NCBI GenBank assembly: GCA_036275915.1
Contig: DASUCV010000004.1
Coordinates: 389,238 to 453,237 of the forward strand
Origin: Candidatus Polarisedimenticolaceae bacterium
GTDB taxonomy: Bacteria; Acidobacteriota; Polarisedimenticolia; Polarisedimenticolales; DASRJG01
DNA length: 64,000 nucleotides
Direction: 5' to 3'
The notes below the pieces were generated by a model. That model worked only from the letters and a program-made list of their open reading frames with translations. It searched no databases and had not been told where the DNA came from. Below, in pieces: positions 25,876-39,866 of this stretch. Position numbers and translations under genes: made by a program. The stretch's first letter is position 1. Every line of letters begins with the position of its first letter.

Positions 25876-27209
25876 CGGCGGGATCGTAGCGCGTCCTTCG
25901 TCATCCACAGAAGCGCGGGCACGACGATGAGGAGCCGGAGCGGCCATGAGAGATCCGCCGGCCCCGCGAGATAGCCGAGCGGCACCGCCGCGCCGAGGAT
26001 CATCCAGCCCCACGCCTCCTGCGCCGCCGCGAGCGGCAAGACCCAGAGCACATACCACGGGTGGAGCGTGGGAGACAGGAGGAGAGCCGCGCCCAGGACG
26101 TGCCGGGCCTCGGCGGCCGGATCGAGCCCGCGCCGGAACGACTGGACGATCGACCAGACGACGACCGCCGCCGCGACGGTGATCCGCGCGAGCGTTTCCG
26201 GCCAGACCGACCGGTAGAGGAGGTCCCATACTGCGCTTCCTCCGCCACCGAAGCGCGCTTTCGCTTCGGTGATCGCGGAGGTCAGCGCGGGAGCGAGGTC
26301 GAGCCGCGCGCACGCGGCCCGGACGCCGGCGAAGAACACGGCGCCGTGCTCCCAGCTCCGGGCGTAGGCGTGCACGCCGGCGCCGTACGCGGGGCCCCCG
26401 ATCGCATAGGGAAGTGTCGTGACGGCGATGACCGCGGTACCGGCGGCGAGGGCGCGCGCCGGGAATCTCCTGGCGAGCCCGGGAACGAGAACGAGCGGCA
26501 GGAGCTTCGCCTGGATCGCGGCCGCGAGCGCGGCGGCGCCGCGGGCGGGACGCTCGTCCACGAGGGAGGCGACCGCGAGCAGGACGAAGAGGACGCCGAG
26601 CGGCTCCACGTGCCCTGAGAAGGCGACCTCGACGACCGCAAGAGGATTCCACGCGTAGAGCACGAGACGCCCCGGCGGGGCGCGAAGACGGCGGAGGAGG
26701 CCCGCGAGCGCGACGACCGCCAAGACGTCGAGGAGCGCGAGAACGAGCTTGAACCCAAGAGGTCCGAGCCCGGCGGAGGCGAGCGCCGCGAAGAGCGTCT
26801 CGGCGAGCGGCGGATAGATCGTCGGGATGTCCGGGTGATTGACTCGCGGAAACACGACGGAATCGCGCAGGGCCGCAAGGCGCGGATCGTCGGGTGCGTA
26901 GCGGTACGGATGGTGTCCGGCCGCCTGCACGCGGCCGTCCCAGACGTAGCGGTACACGTCGTCCGAGAGCGACGGGGGTGCCGCGGCACCGACGAGGCGG
27001 AAGACGACGGCGGCGGCGATCGCGAGCCGTATCTCCCCCACCCCGCCACGATCGACGGCGTGCCGCGCGACGAGCATGAGGGCGATCAGCGCCGCGTGAA
27101 CGGCGAGGAACGCCGGAACGTGCGCCGCGAGATCGCCGGTCGCGGCGAGCGCCGCGTAGAGCGCGACCGACCCGGCGGCGGCGAGGAGGACGACGAGGCG
27201 AGGGCGCAT
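25872..27209 (-). CDS. Glycosyltransferase 87-like integral membrane mannosyl/glycosyltransferase
   Basis: A 445-residue protein with about ten hydrophobic helices. The first large loop holds [15 protein letters not shown] and [11 protein letters not shown], the DD-x-YR-x-WDG signature of GT-C polyprenyl-phosphate-sugar transferases in the GT87 group. It would transfer a sugar from a lipid carrier on the outer face of the membrane. ATG 27209 is preferred to the in-frame start at 27263 because a -10 hexamer (TATATC) ends 6 bases before it. Divergent from the GT2 gene, suggesting a shared glycan pathway; substrate unknown. Confidence 0.8.
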   Translation of the reverse strand: MRPRLVVLLAAAGSVALYAALAATGDLAAHVPAFLAVHAALIALMLVARHAVDRGGVGEIRLAIAAAVVFRLVGAAAPPSLSDDVYRYVWDGRVQAAGHHPYRYAPDDPRLAALRDSVVFPRVNHPDIPTIYPPLAETLFAALASAGLGPLGFKLVLALLDVLAVVALAGLLRRLRAPPGRLVLYAWNPLAVVEVAFSGHVEPLGVLFVLLAVASLVDERPARGAAALAAAIQAKLLPLVLVPGLARRFPARALAAGTAVIAVTTLPYAIGGPAYGAGVHAYARSWEHGAVFFAGVRAACARLDLAPALTSAITEAKARFGGGGSAVWDLLYRSVWPETLARITVAAAVVVWSIVQSFRRGLDPAAEARHVLGAALLLSPTLHPWYVLWVLPLAAAQEAWGWMILGAAVPLGYLAGPADLSWPLRLLIVVPALLWMTKDALRSRR

Positions 27210-27215
27210 CGGCAG

Positions 27216-27223
27216 GATATACT
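27216..27223. promoter_or_regulatory. Overlapping divergent -10 elements
   Basis: The 8 bases GATATACT contain TATATC on the minus strand (27221-27216, ending 6 bases before ATG 27209) and TATACT on the plus strand (27218-27223, about 20 bases before TTG 27244). The two genes are only 34 bases apart, so RNA polymerase could serve only one of them at a time. Predicted from sequence. Confidence 0.45.
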
Positions 27224-27243
27224 CGCCCGTTCGGAGCGATCCG

Positions 27244-28713
27244 TTGCATCTTTCGACTCTCATCCTCCCGATCTACTTCGGGGTGCTCGGCCTCCTCGCC
27301 CTCTACGGCGCGCACCGCGCGTACCTGCTGCTGCTCCTCGCGATCCATCGGCGAACGACGGCTTCCCCCTCGCAGCTTCCGGACGAGCTCCCGTTCCTCA
27401 CGGTCCAGATCCCGCTCTACAACGAGCTGCACGTGGCGCGCCGCGTCCTCCTCGCGTGCGCTGCGCTCGACTGGCCGCGGGACCGATTCGAGATCCAGGT
27501 CCTCGATGACTCGACCGACGAGACGGCCTCCGTCGTCGCCGCGATCACGGCACGCCTCGTCTCGTCGGGGATCGACGTGCGGCACCTCCGCCGCGCCGAT
27601 CGCCGCGGCTTCAAGGCGGGCGCCCTCGCCGCCGGGCTCGCGGCGGCTCGCGGCGAGATCATCGCCGTCTTCGACGCCGACTTCGAGCCGGCCCCCGATT
27701 TCGCTCGGCGTCTCGTCCCCGCGTTCGCGGACCCGAGGATCGGGATGGTCCAGGCGCGCTGGGGACACCTGAATCGCGGAGCGTCGCTCCTCACCCGCGC
27801 CCAATCGGTCCTGCTCGACGGCCACTTCGCGATCGAGCACGCCGCGAGGCATCGCGCCGGCCGCTTCTTCAACTTCAACGGCACCGCCGGCATCTGGCGG
27901 CGGCGCTGCATCGAGGACGCCGGCGGCTGGCAGCACGACACGCTGACGGAGGACCTCGACCTCTCGTACAGGGCTCAGCTCCGGGGTTGGCGCTTCGCCT
28001 TCGTCGAGGACGCGGTCGCGCCCGCCGAGCTGCCGGTCGAGATGGGAGCGTTCAAGTCGCAGCAGCATCGCTGGGCCCAGGGCTCGATCCAGACCGCCCG
28101 CAAGCTCCTCCCCTCGATCTTGCGCGCGCCGCTGCCCCTCGCCGTGAAGCTCGAGTCGGTCGTCCACCTGACCGCGAACGCCACCTACCTCCTCATGATC
28201 GTGCTCGCGCTCCTCCTCGGACCCGCGGCATGGCTGAGGCGCGGCCAGGGCCTGCCGCCGCTCGTGTTCCTCGATCTCCCGCTGCTCGCGATCTCGCTGG
28301 CGTCGATCGCGACGTTCTACCTCGTGGCGGAGCGGCGCGCGACCGGCCGTGCCGGCGAGGGGCTCCGCGTGCTGCCGATGGTCCTGGCCGTCGGCGTCGG
28401 CCTGTCCGTCAACAACGCGCGGGCGGTCGTTCAGGGGCTCTTCAGCCGGCGTGCCGCGGAGTTCCGCCGCACGCCGAAGTACGGTCTCGCCGTCGTCGAC
28501 GACGTCGCGCTCGCGACGCGCCGCTACCGCGCAGGGCGGAATGCCGACACCTGGATCGAGCTTGCCGCCGGCGTCTACCTCGCCGCGTGGACGGCGATCG
28601 CCACGACGTGTGGGCTCTGGGGCGCGGCGCCGTTCCTCGTCCTGTTCGCCGCCGGCTTCCTCTTCACCTCGGGGCTCACGCTTCGCCAGGAGCGCGTGCG
28701 CCCCACGCCATGA
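27244..28713 (+). CDS. Processive GT2 glycosyltransferase (cellulose/glucomannan synthase-like)
   Basis: A 489-residue membrane GT2 enzyme. One N-terminal helix, then the catalytic domain: [12 protein letters not shown] (first Asp), [13 protein letters not shown] (DAD), [10 protein letters not shown] (TED) and QQHRWAQGS (QxxRW), the complete set of a processive beta-glycan synthase. Three or four C-terminal membrane helices follow. Closest look is to CslA/bacterial mannan or glucan synthases; donor sugar cannot be read from sequence. No PilZ domain is seen. TTG start. The 3' end overlaps moeA by 38 bases. Paired divergently with a GT87-like enzyme. Confidence 0.9.
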   Translation: MHLSTLILPIYFGVLGLLALYGAHRAYLLLLLAIHRRTTASPSQLPDELPFLTVQIPLYNELHVARRVLLACAALDWPRDRFEIQVLDDSTDETASVVAAITARLVSSGIDVRHLRRADRRGFKAGALAAGLAAARGEIIAVFDADFEPAPDFARRLVPAFADPRIGMVQARWGHLNRGASLLTRAQSVLLDGHFAIEHAARHRAGRFFNFNGTAGIWRRRCIEDAGGWQHDTLTEDLDLSYRAQLRGWRFAFVEDAVAPAELPVEMGAFKSQQHRWAQGSIQTARKLLPSILRAPLPLAVKLESVVHLTANATYLLMIVLALLLGPAAWLRRGQGLPPLVFLDLPLLAISLASIATFYLVAERRATGRAGEGLRVLPMVLAVGVGLSVNNARAVVQGLFSRRAAEFRRTPKYGLAVVDDVALATRRYRAGRNADTWIELAAGVYLAAWTAIATTCGLWGAAPFLVLFAAGFLFTSGLTLRQERVRPTP

Positions 28714-29896
28714 CGTCGACGCGCGCGCCCGCATCGAGCGAGGACGTACCCGCGGGGACGACGACGAACGCGTTGGCTCGGGCGAGCGAGAGGACGTCGC
28801 CCGAGCTGGCGCTCCGCACGGGAACCGCGACCGGCTCCCCGTCCGGCCAGGTCAATCGGGCGAGGACGTAGCCCTCGCGGCCGGGCCTCTGACGCAGCGC
28901 CTCGGCGAGCACGGCACGCCGCCTCGCCGGCCGCGGCGCCGGATCGCCCATGAGACGGCGCACCGCCGGGAGCACGAACACGCGAAACCCGGCGAAGGCG
29001 GAGAGCGGGTTCCCCGGAAGGCCGAAGAGCAGGCGCCGCTCGCGCCGCGCCGCCAGGAGCGGCTTGCCGGGACGCATCGCGACGTTGTGGAACAGGACGT
29101 CGTAACCGCAGCGCCGTACCGCGTCCTCGACGAGGTCGTAGTCGCCGACCGACACGCCGCCGCTCAGGAGCACGAGGTCCGACGCGCCCGCGGCCTCGAT
29201 CGCGGCGGCGAGCGCCTCGGGATCGTCGGCGACGTTGCCGCGCTCCTCGGCGGCCGCGCCCTCGTCGCGGAGGAGCGCCGTGAGCATCGGAGCGTTCGAG
29301 TTCCGGATCTGGTGCGGCGCGGGAGCGTCCGCGATGCCGACGATCTCGTCTCCCGTGGAGAGGACGACCGCCGAGGGGCGCTTCCCGACGCGCACGGTCG
29401 CGCGGCCGACCGACGCAAGGGCGGCGATCTCCGCGGGGCCGAGGTTCCGGCCCTCCTCGAGGACCGGACTCGCCGCGCGGGCGTCCTCGCCGCGCCGTCG
29501 AATGTGCTGCCCCGGGACGGCGGCCTCGCGGACGGTGAGCCGGCCGGTGCCGCGATCTTCGTCCGTCGCCTCGACCATGACGACCGCGTCGGCGCCTTCC
29601 GGAACAACCGCTCCGGTGAAGATCCGGATCGCCGTGCCTGCGAGGACCCTCACTCCGTCGGCGCTCCGCCCCGCGGGAAGCTCCCCTCCGATGCGGAGCA
29701 CCGCCCCGGCGGCGGCGTCCTTCGCCCGCACCGCGAATCCGTCCATCGCCGATCGGTCGGACGGCGGCGCATCGCGATCGGCCGCGACCGGCTCCGCGAG
29801 GAATCGCCCGCGGGCCTCGGCGAGGGGCACCGTCTCGGCGCCGAGCGGGGCGGCCGCCCCCAGCACGATCTCGAGCGCCTCGGCGACCGACCTCAT
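28676..29896 (-). CDS. moeA: Molybdopterin molybdenumtransferase MoeA
   Basis: A 406-residue enzyme that inserts molybdate into adenylylated molybdopterin. Family marks: [12 protein letters not shown] near the N-terminus, [54 protein letters not shown] and [12 protein letters not shown]. The ATG overlaps the prmC stop (ATGA). Presence of MoeA with SelA/SelB is compatible with selenocysteine-containing molybdoenzymes such as formate dehydrogenase elsewhere in the genome; none is present here. The 3' end overlaps the convergent GT2 gene. Confidence 0.94.
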   Translation of the reverse strand: MRSVAEALEIVLGAAAPLGAETVPLAEARGRFLAEPVAADRDAPPSDRSAMDGFAVRAKDAAAGAVLRIGGELPAGRSADGVRVLAGTAIRIFTGAVVPEGADAVVMVEATDEDRGTGRLTVREAAVPGQHIRRRGEDARAASPVLEEGRNLGPAEIAALASVGRATVRVGKRPSAVVLSTGDEIVGIADAPAPHQIRNSNAPMLTALLRDEGAAAEERGNVADDPEALAAAIEAAGASDLVLLSGGVSVGDYDLVEDAVRRCGYDVLFHNVAMRPGKPLLAARRERRLLFGLPGNPLSAFAGFRVFVLPAVRRLMGDPAPRPARRRAVLAEALRQRPGREGYVLARLTWPDGEPVAVPVRSASSGDVLSLARANAFVVVPAGTSSLDAGARVDVMAWGARAPGEA

Positions 29897-30750
29897 CGCG
29901 GCCGCCGCGCGAGGAGGATGCGTGGGATGCCCCGGAGGTCGGGTCGAACCTCGATGTCCACGAAACCGGCGCCGGCGACGTGGCCCGACGCGGCGGAGGC
30001 GCTCGCAAATCCCAGCTCGAGCGCCAGCCAACCCTCGGGCTTCAAGAGAGACGACGACGCCTGCGCGACGGCGCGATAGGCCTCGTCGCCTCCCGGCCCG
30101 GGGACGAGGGCGGCGCGCGGCTCGTGATCCCGCACCTCGGGCTCGAGATCCTTCCACTCGGCTTCGGAGACGTACGGAGGGTTCGACACGACGACGTCGT
30201 AGACACCGCGCTCCGGCTCCGGGACCTTCGCGAAGTCGCGTTGGACGAGATGGACGCGTTGCGGGAGATTCGACGCGGCGATGGCGAGCGCCTCGGGCGA
30301 GCGATCGATCGCCGTGACCCGCCACTCGCGGCGCGCCGCGGCGAGCGCCGCCGCGATGCAGCCGCTTCCGGTGCCGAGATCGGCGACCCGCGCGTCGGCA
30401 GACAACGGGAGCGCGAGCACGGCGTCCACGAGATCCTCGGTCTCCGGCCGCGGGATCAACACCCCGGACCCGACGACGATGCGGAGGCCGTGGAACTCGA
30501 CGGCGCCGGCGAGGTACTGGAGCGGCACGCGGCGCACGCGCGCGGCGACGAGCGTATCGAGCCTCTCCGCTTCGGCCTCCGCGACGGGATCGGGCTTCCT
30601 GGCGAGCACGCCTCCGCGATCGGTCCCGAGCGCGAGCGCGACGAGCGCGACCGCCTCGCGGCCGGGATCGGGCACGCCGGCGGCCTCGAGGCGCCGCCGT
30701 GATTCGTCGAGGAGTCGTCCGACGGTGGCGGCCCCCGCCGGAACGCTCAC
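29893..30750 (-). CDS. prmC: Peptide chain release factor N5-glutamine methyltransferase PrmC
   Basis: A 285-residue SAM-dependent methyltransferase that methylates the Gln of the GGQ motif in release factors. SAM-binding motif [16 protein letters not shown] and catalytic [10 protein letters not shown] are clear, with the N-terminal helical substrate domain ([25 protein letters not shown]). GTG start overlaps the prfA stop (GTGA); the arrangement prfA-prmC is common and places enzyme and substrate together. Confidence 0.95.
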   Translation of the reverse strand: MSVPAGAATVGRLLDESRRRLEAAGVPDPGREAVALVALALGTDRGGVLARKPDPVAEAEAERLDTLVAARVRRVPLQYLAGAVEFHGLRIVVGSGVLIPRPETEDLVDAVLALPLSADARVADLGTGSGCIAAALAAARREWRVTAIDRSPEALAIAASNLPQRVHLVQRDFAKVPEPERGVYDVVVSNPPYVSEAEWKDLEPEVRDHEPRAALVPGPGGDEAYRAVAQASSSLLKPEGWLALELGFASASAASGHVAGAGFVDIEVRPDLRGIPRILLARRPR

Positions 30751-31841
30751 GCGCGGACCTCTTCCCTGAGACGCTGGGCCTGGTCTTGCGCGACGAGGGC
30801 CTCGATGATGTCGGCGATGCTGCCGTTCATGCGGCTCGGCAGGTCGTGCACGGTGAGCCCGATGCGATGGTCGGTGATCCGGTCCTGGGGGAAGTTGTAC
30901 GTGCGGATCTTCTCGCTGCGGTCCCCCGAGCCGATCTGCCCGCGCCGCTCGGCGGCGATCTTCGCCTGCTGCTCCTGGAGCATCCGGTCGTAGAGGCGCG
31001 ACCGCAGGACCTGCATCGCCCGCGCCTTGTTCTTGTGCCACGACTTCTCGTCCTGGCACTGGACGACGGTGTTCGTCGGCAGGTGCGTGATCCGCACGGC
31101 GGAGTACGTCGTGTTCACGCTCTGGCCGCCCGGGCCGGACGAGCAGAAGGTGTCGATCCGAAGATCCTTCTCGTCGATGTGCACCTCGACGTCGTCGGCT
31201 TCCGGAAGGACCGCGACCGTCACGGCGGAGGTGTGGATGCGCCCCTGGGTCTCGGTCTGAGGCACGCGCTGGACCCGGTGGACGCCGCTCTCGTACTTGA
31301 GGCGGCTGTACACCCGGTCGCCCTCGATGATCGCGATGACCTCTTTCACGCCGCCGACCGTGCTCTCCGAGAGGTCGCTTGTCTCGACTTTCCAACCCTG
31401 GGCTTCGGCGTAGCGCGTGTACATGCGGAACATCTCGGCCGCGAAGAGGGTCGCCTCGTCGCCGCCGGTGCCGGCGCGGATCTCGAGGACCACGTTCTTC
31501 GCGTCGTTCGGGTCGGTCGGGAGGAGCAGGACCTTGAGCTTCGCCTCGAGTTCTCCGAGCCTCGCCTCGAGCGCGCGCGCCTCGTCCTGCGCCATCGCCT
31601 TCATCTCGGCGTCGTCGGCCGCGGCCAGGAGCTCCTTCGCGCCGCGGAGGTCGTCCTCGGCCTTCCTGAAGGTCGCGTACGTGTCGACGATCGGGCCGAG
31701 CTCCGCATACGCCTTCGCCGCCGGACGGTAGACCGACATGTCGGAGACGATCGCGGGATCGGCGAGCTGCTCGGCGAGGCTCTCCCTCTTCGCGACGAGC
31801 GCGCGGAGCTTCTCTTCGACTTTCGGATCGAGGGCGGCCAC
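30747..31841 (-). CDS. prfA: Peptide chain release factor 1
   Basis: A 364-residue class I release factor that reads UAA and UAG. The catalytic GGQ lies in [18 protein letters not shown], and the codon-recognition tripeptide is PQT in [15 protein letters not shown] (the usual form is PAT). The N-terminal helical domain (about 1-100) is intact. GTG start; 18 bases downstream of rpmE. UGA reading by RF2 is separate, which leaves room for the SelB/UGA system. Confidence 0.96.
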   Translation of the reverse strand: MAALDPKVEEKLRALVAKRESLAEQLADPAIVSDMSVYRPAAKAYAELGPIVDTYATFRKAEDDLRGAKELLAAADDAEMKAMAQDEARALEARLGELEAKLKVLLLPTDPNDAKNVVLEIRAGTGGDEATLFAAEMFRMYTRYAEAQGWKVETSDLSESTVGGVKEVIAIIEGDRVYSRLKYESGVHRVQRVPQTETQGRIHTSAVTVAVLPEADDVEVHIDEKDLRIDTFCSSGPGGQSVNTTYSAVRITHLPTNTVVQCQDEKSWHKNKARAMQVLRSRLYDRMLQEQQAKIAAERRGQIGSGDRSEKIRTYNFPQDRITDHRIGLTVHDLPSRMNGSIADIIEALVAQDQAQRLREEVRA

Positions 31842-31859
31842 CTTGGTCCCTCGGGGCGA

Positions 31860-32081
31860 TCAGCTCGCCGCCGGCGCGCCCGTGTCCTTCTTGTACCGCT
31901 TCTGGAAGCGCTCGACGCGCCCGGCGGAGTCGATCAGCTTCTGGCGGCCGGTGAAGAACGGGTGGCAGCTCGAGCAGATCTCGACGCGCAGGTCCTTGCG
32001 CGTCGAGCGGGTCTCGAACGACGCGCCGCAGGCGCACATGACCGTGACGGCGTGGTACTCGGGGTGAATCTTGGCTTTCAT
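31860..32081 (-). CDS. rpmE: 50S ribosomal protein L31 (zinc-binding type)
   Basis: A 73-residue ribosomal protein beginning [19 protein letters not shown]. The four-Cys zinc set (CACG and [10 protein letters not shown]) marks the zinc-containing C+ form. The frame is open upstream, but ATG 32081 gives the family N-terminus. It precedes prfA and follows a -10-like TACAAT element on the same strand. Confidence 0.95.
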   Translation of the reverse strand: MKAKIHPEYHAVTVMCACGASFETRSTRKDLRVEICSSCHPFFTGRQKLIDSAGRVERFQKRYKKDTGAPAAS

Positions 32082-32128
32082 GGCGACCTCATGGGCCCAG
32101 GGGCATATACCGAGGGCCGGACCCGCTA

Positions 32129-32138
32129 TTGTAGCGAG
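32129..32138 (-). promoter_or_regulatory. -10 element upstream of rpmE
   Basis: CGCTACAAT-type element on the minus strand (TACAAT at 32134-32129), 48 bases before the rpmE ATG. A TTGACA lies only 8 bases upstream of it, too close for a standard -35. Predicted. Confidence 0.4.
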
Positions 32139-32143
32139 AGCTG

Positions 32144-33391
32144 TCAACCCGCCATGGAATTGAGGAATTCCTCGTTCGTCTTCGTCTTCAGCATCTTGTC
32201 GCGGAGGAGCTCCATCGCCTCGACCGGCGACATCTGCTGGAGGACCTTGCGGAGGACCCACGTGCGGTCGAGCTCCTTCTTCGAGAGGAGGAGCTCCTCC
32301 TTGCGTGTGCCGGAGCGCGCGAGGTCGACCGCGGGGAAGACGCGGCGGTCGGAGAGGCGCCGGTCAAGGTTGATCTCCATGTTCCCGGTCCCCTTGAACT
32401 CCTCGAAGATGACGTCGTCCATCCGGCTCCCCGTGTCGACGAGCGCGGTCGCGAGGATCGTGAGCGAGCCCCCCTCCTCGACGTTGCGCGCGGTGCCGAA
32501 CCAGCGCTTCGGCTTCTGGAGCGCGTTCGCGTCGAGGCCGCCGGAGAGGATGCGGCCCGAGGTCGGCTGGACGGCGTTGTACGCGCGCGCGAGGCGCGTG
32601 ATCGAGTCGAGCAGGAGGACCACGTCGCGGCGCGACTCGACGAGGCGCTTGGCGCGCTCGAGGACCATCTCCGCGACCTGGACGTGCCGGCTCGCGGGCT
32701 CGTCGAAGGTCGAGGAGATCACCTCGGCCTTGACCGTCCGCTGGAAGTCGGTGACCTCCTCGGGGCGCTCGTCGATGAGCAGCACGATGAGGTGGGCGTC
32801 GGGATGGTTCACCATGAGCGCGTTCGCGATCGCCTGGAGCATCATCGTTTTCCCGGTCCGCGGCGGCGACACGATGAGCCCGCGCTGGCCGCGGCCGAGC
32901 GGTGTCATGAGATCGATCACGCGGCCCGTCACGTCGGAGCCGGGGAGCTCGACCGAGAGGCGCCCCTCGGGGTAGAGCGGCGTCAGCGCATCGAACGCCT
33001 TACGGCCGCGGACCTGATCGGGCGGCAGACCGTTGACGGTATCGATGCGCGCGAGGGAGAAGTAGCGCTCGCCCTGCTTCGGAGGCCGCACCTGGCCGGT
33101 GACGGCGTCGCCGGTCATGAGGCCGAAGCGCCGGAGCTGCTGCGCGGAGACGAAGACGTCGTCGGGTCCTGGAAGGTAGCTCGCCTCGAGCGCGCGCAGG
33201 AAGGCGTACCCTTCGTGGACCCGCTCGACGACGCCGTCGGCGACGAGCTGGCCGTTCCGCCGCGCCTGGGCCTGGATGATCCGGTAGACCAGCTCCTGCC
33301 TGCGGAGCACGCCGGCGTTCTCGATGTCGAACGAGCCCGCGAGGCGGACCAGCTGCGGCGCGTCCATCGTCTTCAGCTCACGGATGTCCAT
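32144..33391 (-). CDS. rho: Transcription termination factor Rho
   Basis: A 415-residue hexameric RNA helicase that terminates transcription. N-terminal Rho domain ([18 protein letters not shown]), cold-shock-like RNA-binding domain ([22 protein letters not shown]), ATPase with Walker [10 protein letters not shown], Walker [16 protein letters not shown]-loop/R-loop ([24 protein letters not shown]). Compact length with no insertion domain. ATG 33391 has GGGGA 7 bases upstream; it overlaps the engB 3' end by 14 bases. Confidence 0.96.
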   Translation of the reverse strand: MDIRELKTMDAPQLVRLAGSFDIENAGVLRRQELVYRIIQAQARRNGQLVADGVVERVHEGYAFLRALEASYLPGPDDVFVSAQQLRRFGLMTGDAVTGQVRPPKQGERYFSLARIDTVNGLPPDQVRGRKAFDALTPLYPEGRLSVELPGSDVTGRVIDLMTPLGRGQRGLIVSPPRTGKTMMLQAIANALMVNHPDAHLIVLLIDERPEEVTDFQRTVKAEVISSTFDEPASRHVQVAEMVLERAKRLVESRRDVVLLLDSITRLARAYNAVQPTSGRILSGGLDANALQKPKRWFGTARNVEEGGSLTILATALVDTGSRMDDVIFEEFKGTGNMEINLDRRLSDRRVFPAVDLARSGTRKEELLLSKKELDRTWVLRKVLQQMSPVEAMELLRDKMLKTKTNEEFLNSMAG

Positions 33392-34007
33392 GCGATGTCC
33401 CCACATTCTGTCGGTGCGCGGCGAGCGCTGCGTCGATCTGCTTCCACAGGGCCTTCATGCCGTCTCCGGTGACCGCCGACGCGAGGAGCGGCGGCAGGGC
33501 GCCGTCCCCGGTCGGGAACGCAGCCGTGAGGCGCCGGAGCGCCTGCGTCTTGGCGTTCCCCGAGAGCTTGTCGGCCTTCACCCCCACGATGACGCACGGG
33601 ATCTCGCGCTCGACGAGCCACTGCAGCATGACGCCGTCGAGCTCGCTCGGTTCGTGACGAGCGTCGACGAGGACCACCGCCGCCGCGACCGCACGCTTCC
33701 GCCGCTCGAGGAACCCCTCGACCATCGGCCCCCACTGCTGCCGGATCTCCTTCGGGGCACGGGCGTAACCGTAGCCCGGGAGGTCGATGAAGAAGTGCGT
33801 GCGGTTGACGCGGTAGAAGTTCACCGTCTGCGTCCGGCCGGGCGTCGACGACGTCCGGGCCAGGCCGTGCACGCCGAGGAGCCCGTTGATGAGCGTCGAT
33901 TTCCCCACGTTCGATCGCCCGAGGAACACGACGTCCCCCGCGAGCGGACGAGGCTCGTCCTCGGCTCGCGCGGTCGCCCTCTCGAATCGGCAATCGTCGA
34001 TCTTCAA
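33378..34007 (-). CDS. engB: Ribosome biogenesis GTPase EngB/YsxC
   Basis: A 209-residue TRAFAC GTPase for large-subunit assembly. G1 [13 protein letters not shown]3 DLPGYGYA, G4 VGVKADKL and the switch segment [14 protein letters not shown] are all typical. TTG start gives [11 protein letters not shown], close to the family's usual N-terminus. It lies downstream of lon (68-base gap that contains a GC-rich inverted repeat) and runs into rho. Confidence 0.93.
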   Translation of the reverse strand: MKIDDCRFERATARAEDEPRPLAGDVVFLGRSNVGKSTLINGLLGVHGLARTSSTPGRTQTVNFYRVNRTHFFIDLPGYGYARAPKEIRQQWGPMVEGFLERRKRAVAAAVVLVDARHEPSELDGVMLQWLVEREIPCVIVGVKADKLSGNAKTQALRRLTAAFPTGDGALPPLLASAVTGDGMKALWKQIDAALAAHRQNVGTSHGHP

Positions 34008-34075
34008 GTCTTCCCGATCGGACGAGCCCCGCGGCCCCGAAAACCGGCGGCCGGGGGTCGGAGCGGCTCACGGCG

Positions 34076-36499
<2,424 letters not shown>

Positions 36500-36521
36500 G
36501 GACTCCTCCGGAAAAGAAGAC

Positions 36522-36549
36522 GGATAAGACCGGATCGGGGACAGGTCAA
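36522..36549 (-). promoter_or_regulatory. Sigma-70-type promoter for lon
   Basis: On the minus strand: TTGACC (36549-36544), 16-base spacer, TTATCC (36527-36522), 23 bases before the lon ATG and followed by a strong GGAGGAG ribosome-binding site. No HrcA/CIRCE-like inverted repeat was recognised. Confidence 0.55.
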
Positions 36550-36575
36550 GCACCGGAACCGAAGGCGAGAAGAGT

Positions 36576-37814
<1,239 letters not shown>

Positions 37815-37822
37815 CCGCCCTC

Positions 37823-38407
37823 CTAGGGCCGCTTGTCGATGACGTGGTCGACGAGCCCGTACTCCCGGGCCTGGCTCGCCGTCATGATGAAGTCACGGTC
37901 GGTGTCCCGCTCGATGCGCTCCAAGGCTTGCCCGGTGTGCTTCTGGAGGATGGCATTGAGCGATTCCCGCATGCGGAGGATCTCGCGGGCGTGGATCTCG
38001 ATCTCCGAGGCCTGGCCCTGAACCCCGCCGAGCGGCTGGTGGATCAAGAGACGGGAGTTCGGGAGGGCGAAGCGCTTTCCCCGCGCCCCGGCCGCCAGCA
38101 GCACGGCCCCCATGCTGGCCGCCTGGCCGACGCAGAGGGTGCTGATGTCCGGCTTGATGTATTGCATCGTGTCGTAGATCGCCATCCCCGCGGTGATCGA
38201 GCCTCCCGGGGAATTGATGTACACCGAGATGTCCTTGTCGGGGTCCTCAGCTTCGAGAAACAGGAGCTGGGCGATCACCAGGTTCGCGATCATGTCGTCG
38301 ATCGGGCTGCCGATGAAGACGATGTTGTCCTTGAGCAGACGCGAATAGATGTCGTAAGCGCGCTCACCGCGGCTCGTTTGCTCGACGACCATAGGGACGA
38401 GTGGCAT
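37823..38407 (-). CDS. clpP: ClpP, proteolytic subunit of ClpXP
   Basis: A 194-residue serine protease subunit. Catalytic Ser98 ([11 protein letters not shown]), His123 (LLIHQPLGG) and the Asp of [20 protein letters not shown] forms the oxyanion region. Forms a double-heptamer chamber with ClpX. Only 3 bases after tig. Confidence 0.97.
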   Translation of the reverse strand: MPLVPMVVEQTSRGERAYDIYSRLLKDNIVFIGSPIDDMIANLVIAQLLFLEAEDPDKDISVYINSPGGSITAGMAIYDTMQYIKPDISTLCVGQAASMGAVLLAAGARGKRFALPNSRLLIHQPLGGVQGQASEIEIHAREILRMRESLNAILQKHTGQALERIERDTDRDFIMTASQAREYGLVDHVIDKRP

Positions 38408-38410
38408 GCT

Positions 38411-39688
38411 TCACTCCGCCTTTTGAATATTAGCAATGGAGCTAATCAAGTCAAGCGATTTCTCTCTAACTATCTGAGTCTCAAGGGCTTGTAGCCCTCC
38501 TCCCTTGGCGAGCCTCTCGCGGACGATCTCGTAACTCTCGCCGATCCGCTCGGCCTCACGCCGGATTCTGCCGTCGACCTCGCCGCGCTCGACGCGGACA
38601 CCCTCGGCGACGCCGATCGCATCGAGGACGAGACGAGCATGGACCACCTTCCTTGCGGGCTCCTCGTTCCGGTCGCGGAGCTGCTTCCAGTCGAGATTCA
38701 TCGTACGCGGATCGACGCCGTGGAACATCATTTCGCGCACCATGTCCTCCAATCGGTGCTGTATCTCCTCCTCGACGAGCACGTCCGGCAGGACGACCGG
38801 GTTGGAGAGGAGCACCTTGTCGAGGACCGATTGCCGGACCGCCGCGCGCGCGGCCGCGCTTTTTCTCTCGGTGAGATCGTTCCGGACCCTCTCGCGGAGC
38901 GCCCCGAGGTCGGCAAAATCCCCCAGGTCCTTCGCCAGCTCGTCGTCGAGCGGCGGGACCTCCTTGCGCTTCACCTCGTGGACCGCGATCCGGTAGGCGA
39001 CCTTCTTCCCGGCGAGCCCGGGGGCGGTGTGGTCCGCCGGATAGGCGACATCGAAGTCGAGGACCGAGCCGGTCTTTGCCCCCCCGAGCTTGGCGTTGAA
39101 CGCTTCCGGGTTCTCCTTGGCGCCCACCTCGAGCACCATCCGCTCCCGGGTCTTCGGCTCCTCGCCTTCCGCCTGCTCCCGCAGGTCGGCGACCACGACG
39201 TCTCCCGGCTCCGCCAGCCGCGCCTCGTCGGCGACATAGCGCGCGGCCCCCTGGCGGATCGACTCGAGGGCGTCTTCCAGATCGCGATCCGTGACGGCGC
39301 TCGGCGGCTCCTTGGCCTCGACGCCCTTGTAGTCCTTCACCTCGAATTTCGGCACGACCTCGAAGGTGGTTTTGAACCGGAACGGCGCGCCCTCCTCGTG
39401 CTTCAGCTCCTCCAGGACGGGATCGCCGAGGGGCAGGAGTCCCTTCTCTCGCGTCGCCTCGCGCCACAGTCGCGTGATCATCCGCTCGCGGACGTCGTCC
39501 TCGATCTCCTTGGCGAAGCGCTTGCGGACCATCGCGACCGGAGCCTTCCCCTGCCGGAACCCGGGGAGCCGCACCTGGCTCGCGTAGCGGCGGATCACCG
39601 CCTCCGTCTCCTTCGAGACGTCCTCGGCGTCGACCTCCACGGCCATCGTCTTCTTGACGGGACTGACGTCGGTCAGCTCGATCTTCAT
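38411..39688 (-). CDS. tig: Trigger factor, ribosome-associated chaperone
   Basis: A 425-residue chaperone. N-terminal ribosome-binding domain carries the signature VRLPGFRQGKAP (G-F-R-x-G-K), followed by an FKBP-like region (about 150-245; PGDVVVADLR, VLDFDVAYPADHTAPGLAGK) and a helical C-terminal domain. It binds nascent chains at the tunnel exit. AGAGGAG precedes the ATG. It lies 48 bases after tRNA-Lys on the same strand, so they may share a transcript. Confidence 0.95.
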   Translation of the reverse strand: MKIELTDVSPVKKTMAVEVDAEDVSKETEAVIRRYASQVRLPGFRQGKAPVAMVRKRFAKEIEDDVRERMITRLWREATREKGLLPLGDPVLEELKHEEGAPFRFKTTFEVVPKFEVKDYKGVEAKEPPSAVTDRDLEDALESIRQGAARYVADEARLAEPGDVVVADLREQAEGEEPKTRERMVLEVGAKENPEAFNAKLGGAKTGSVLDFDVAYPADHTAPGLAGKKVAYRIAVHEVKRKEVPPLDDELAKDLGDFADLGALRERVRNDLTERKSAAARAAVRQSVLDKVLLSNPVVLPDVLVEEEIQHRLEDMVREMMFHGVDPRTMNLDWKQLRDRNEEPARKVVHARLVLDAIGVAEGVRVERGEVDGRIRREAERIGESYEIVRERLAKGGGLQALETQIVREKSLDLISSIANIQKAE

Positions 39689-39736
39689 CGGAGCTCCTCT
39701 CGCGTCGCTCGACGGTTCTCGGGGACGGAAGGGGCA

Positions 39737-39812
39737 TGGTGAGCCGCCCAGGAATCGAACCTGGAACCCGCAGATTAAGAGTCTGCTGCTCTGCCAATTG
39801 AGCTAGCGGCCC
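39737..39812 (-). tRNA. tRNA-Lys (CTT)
   Basis: 76 bases including encoded CCA. Acceptor GGGCCGC pairs with GCGGCTC; D-arm AGCTCAATTGGCAGAGC; anticodon loop CTCTTAA gives CTT; TFC arm GGTTCGATTCC. An extended -10 (TGCTAAGAT) lies 29 bases upstream. Confidence 0.97.
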
Positions 39813-39840
39813 ATACCACCTTCCCTGAGGAAGGCGCGCG

Positions 39841-39849
39841 ATCTTAGCA
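39841..39849 (-). promoter_or_regulatory. Extended -10 element for tRNA-Lys (and possibly tig-clpP-clpX)
   Basis: TGCTAAGAT on the minus strand. A small hairpin CCTTCC-CTGA-GGAAGG (39819-39834) lies between it and the tRNA, which could belong to the leader or to the end of the upstream glycosyltransferase transcript. Confidence 0.5.
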
Positions 39850-39866
39850 CACGGTCTTTTGCCGCA

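Noticed and set aside
34008-34075. GC-rich inverted repeat between lon and engB as a terminator
   Set aside because: Pairing is interrupted with a large loop and no T-tract; the downstream engB would need a separate promoter that is not visible, so I do not call it.
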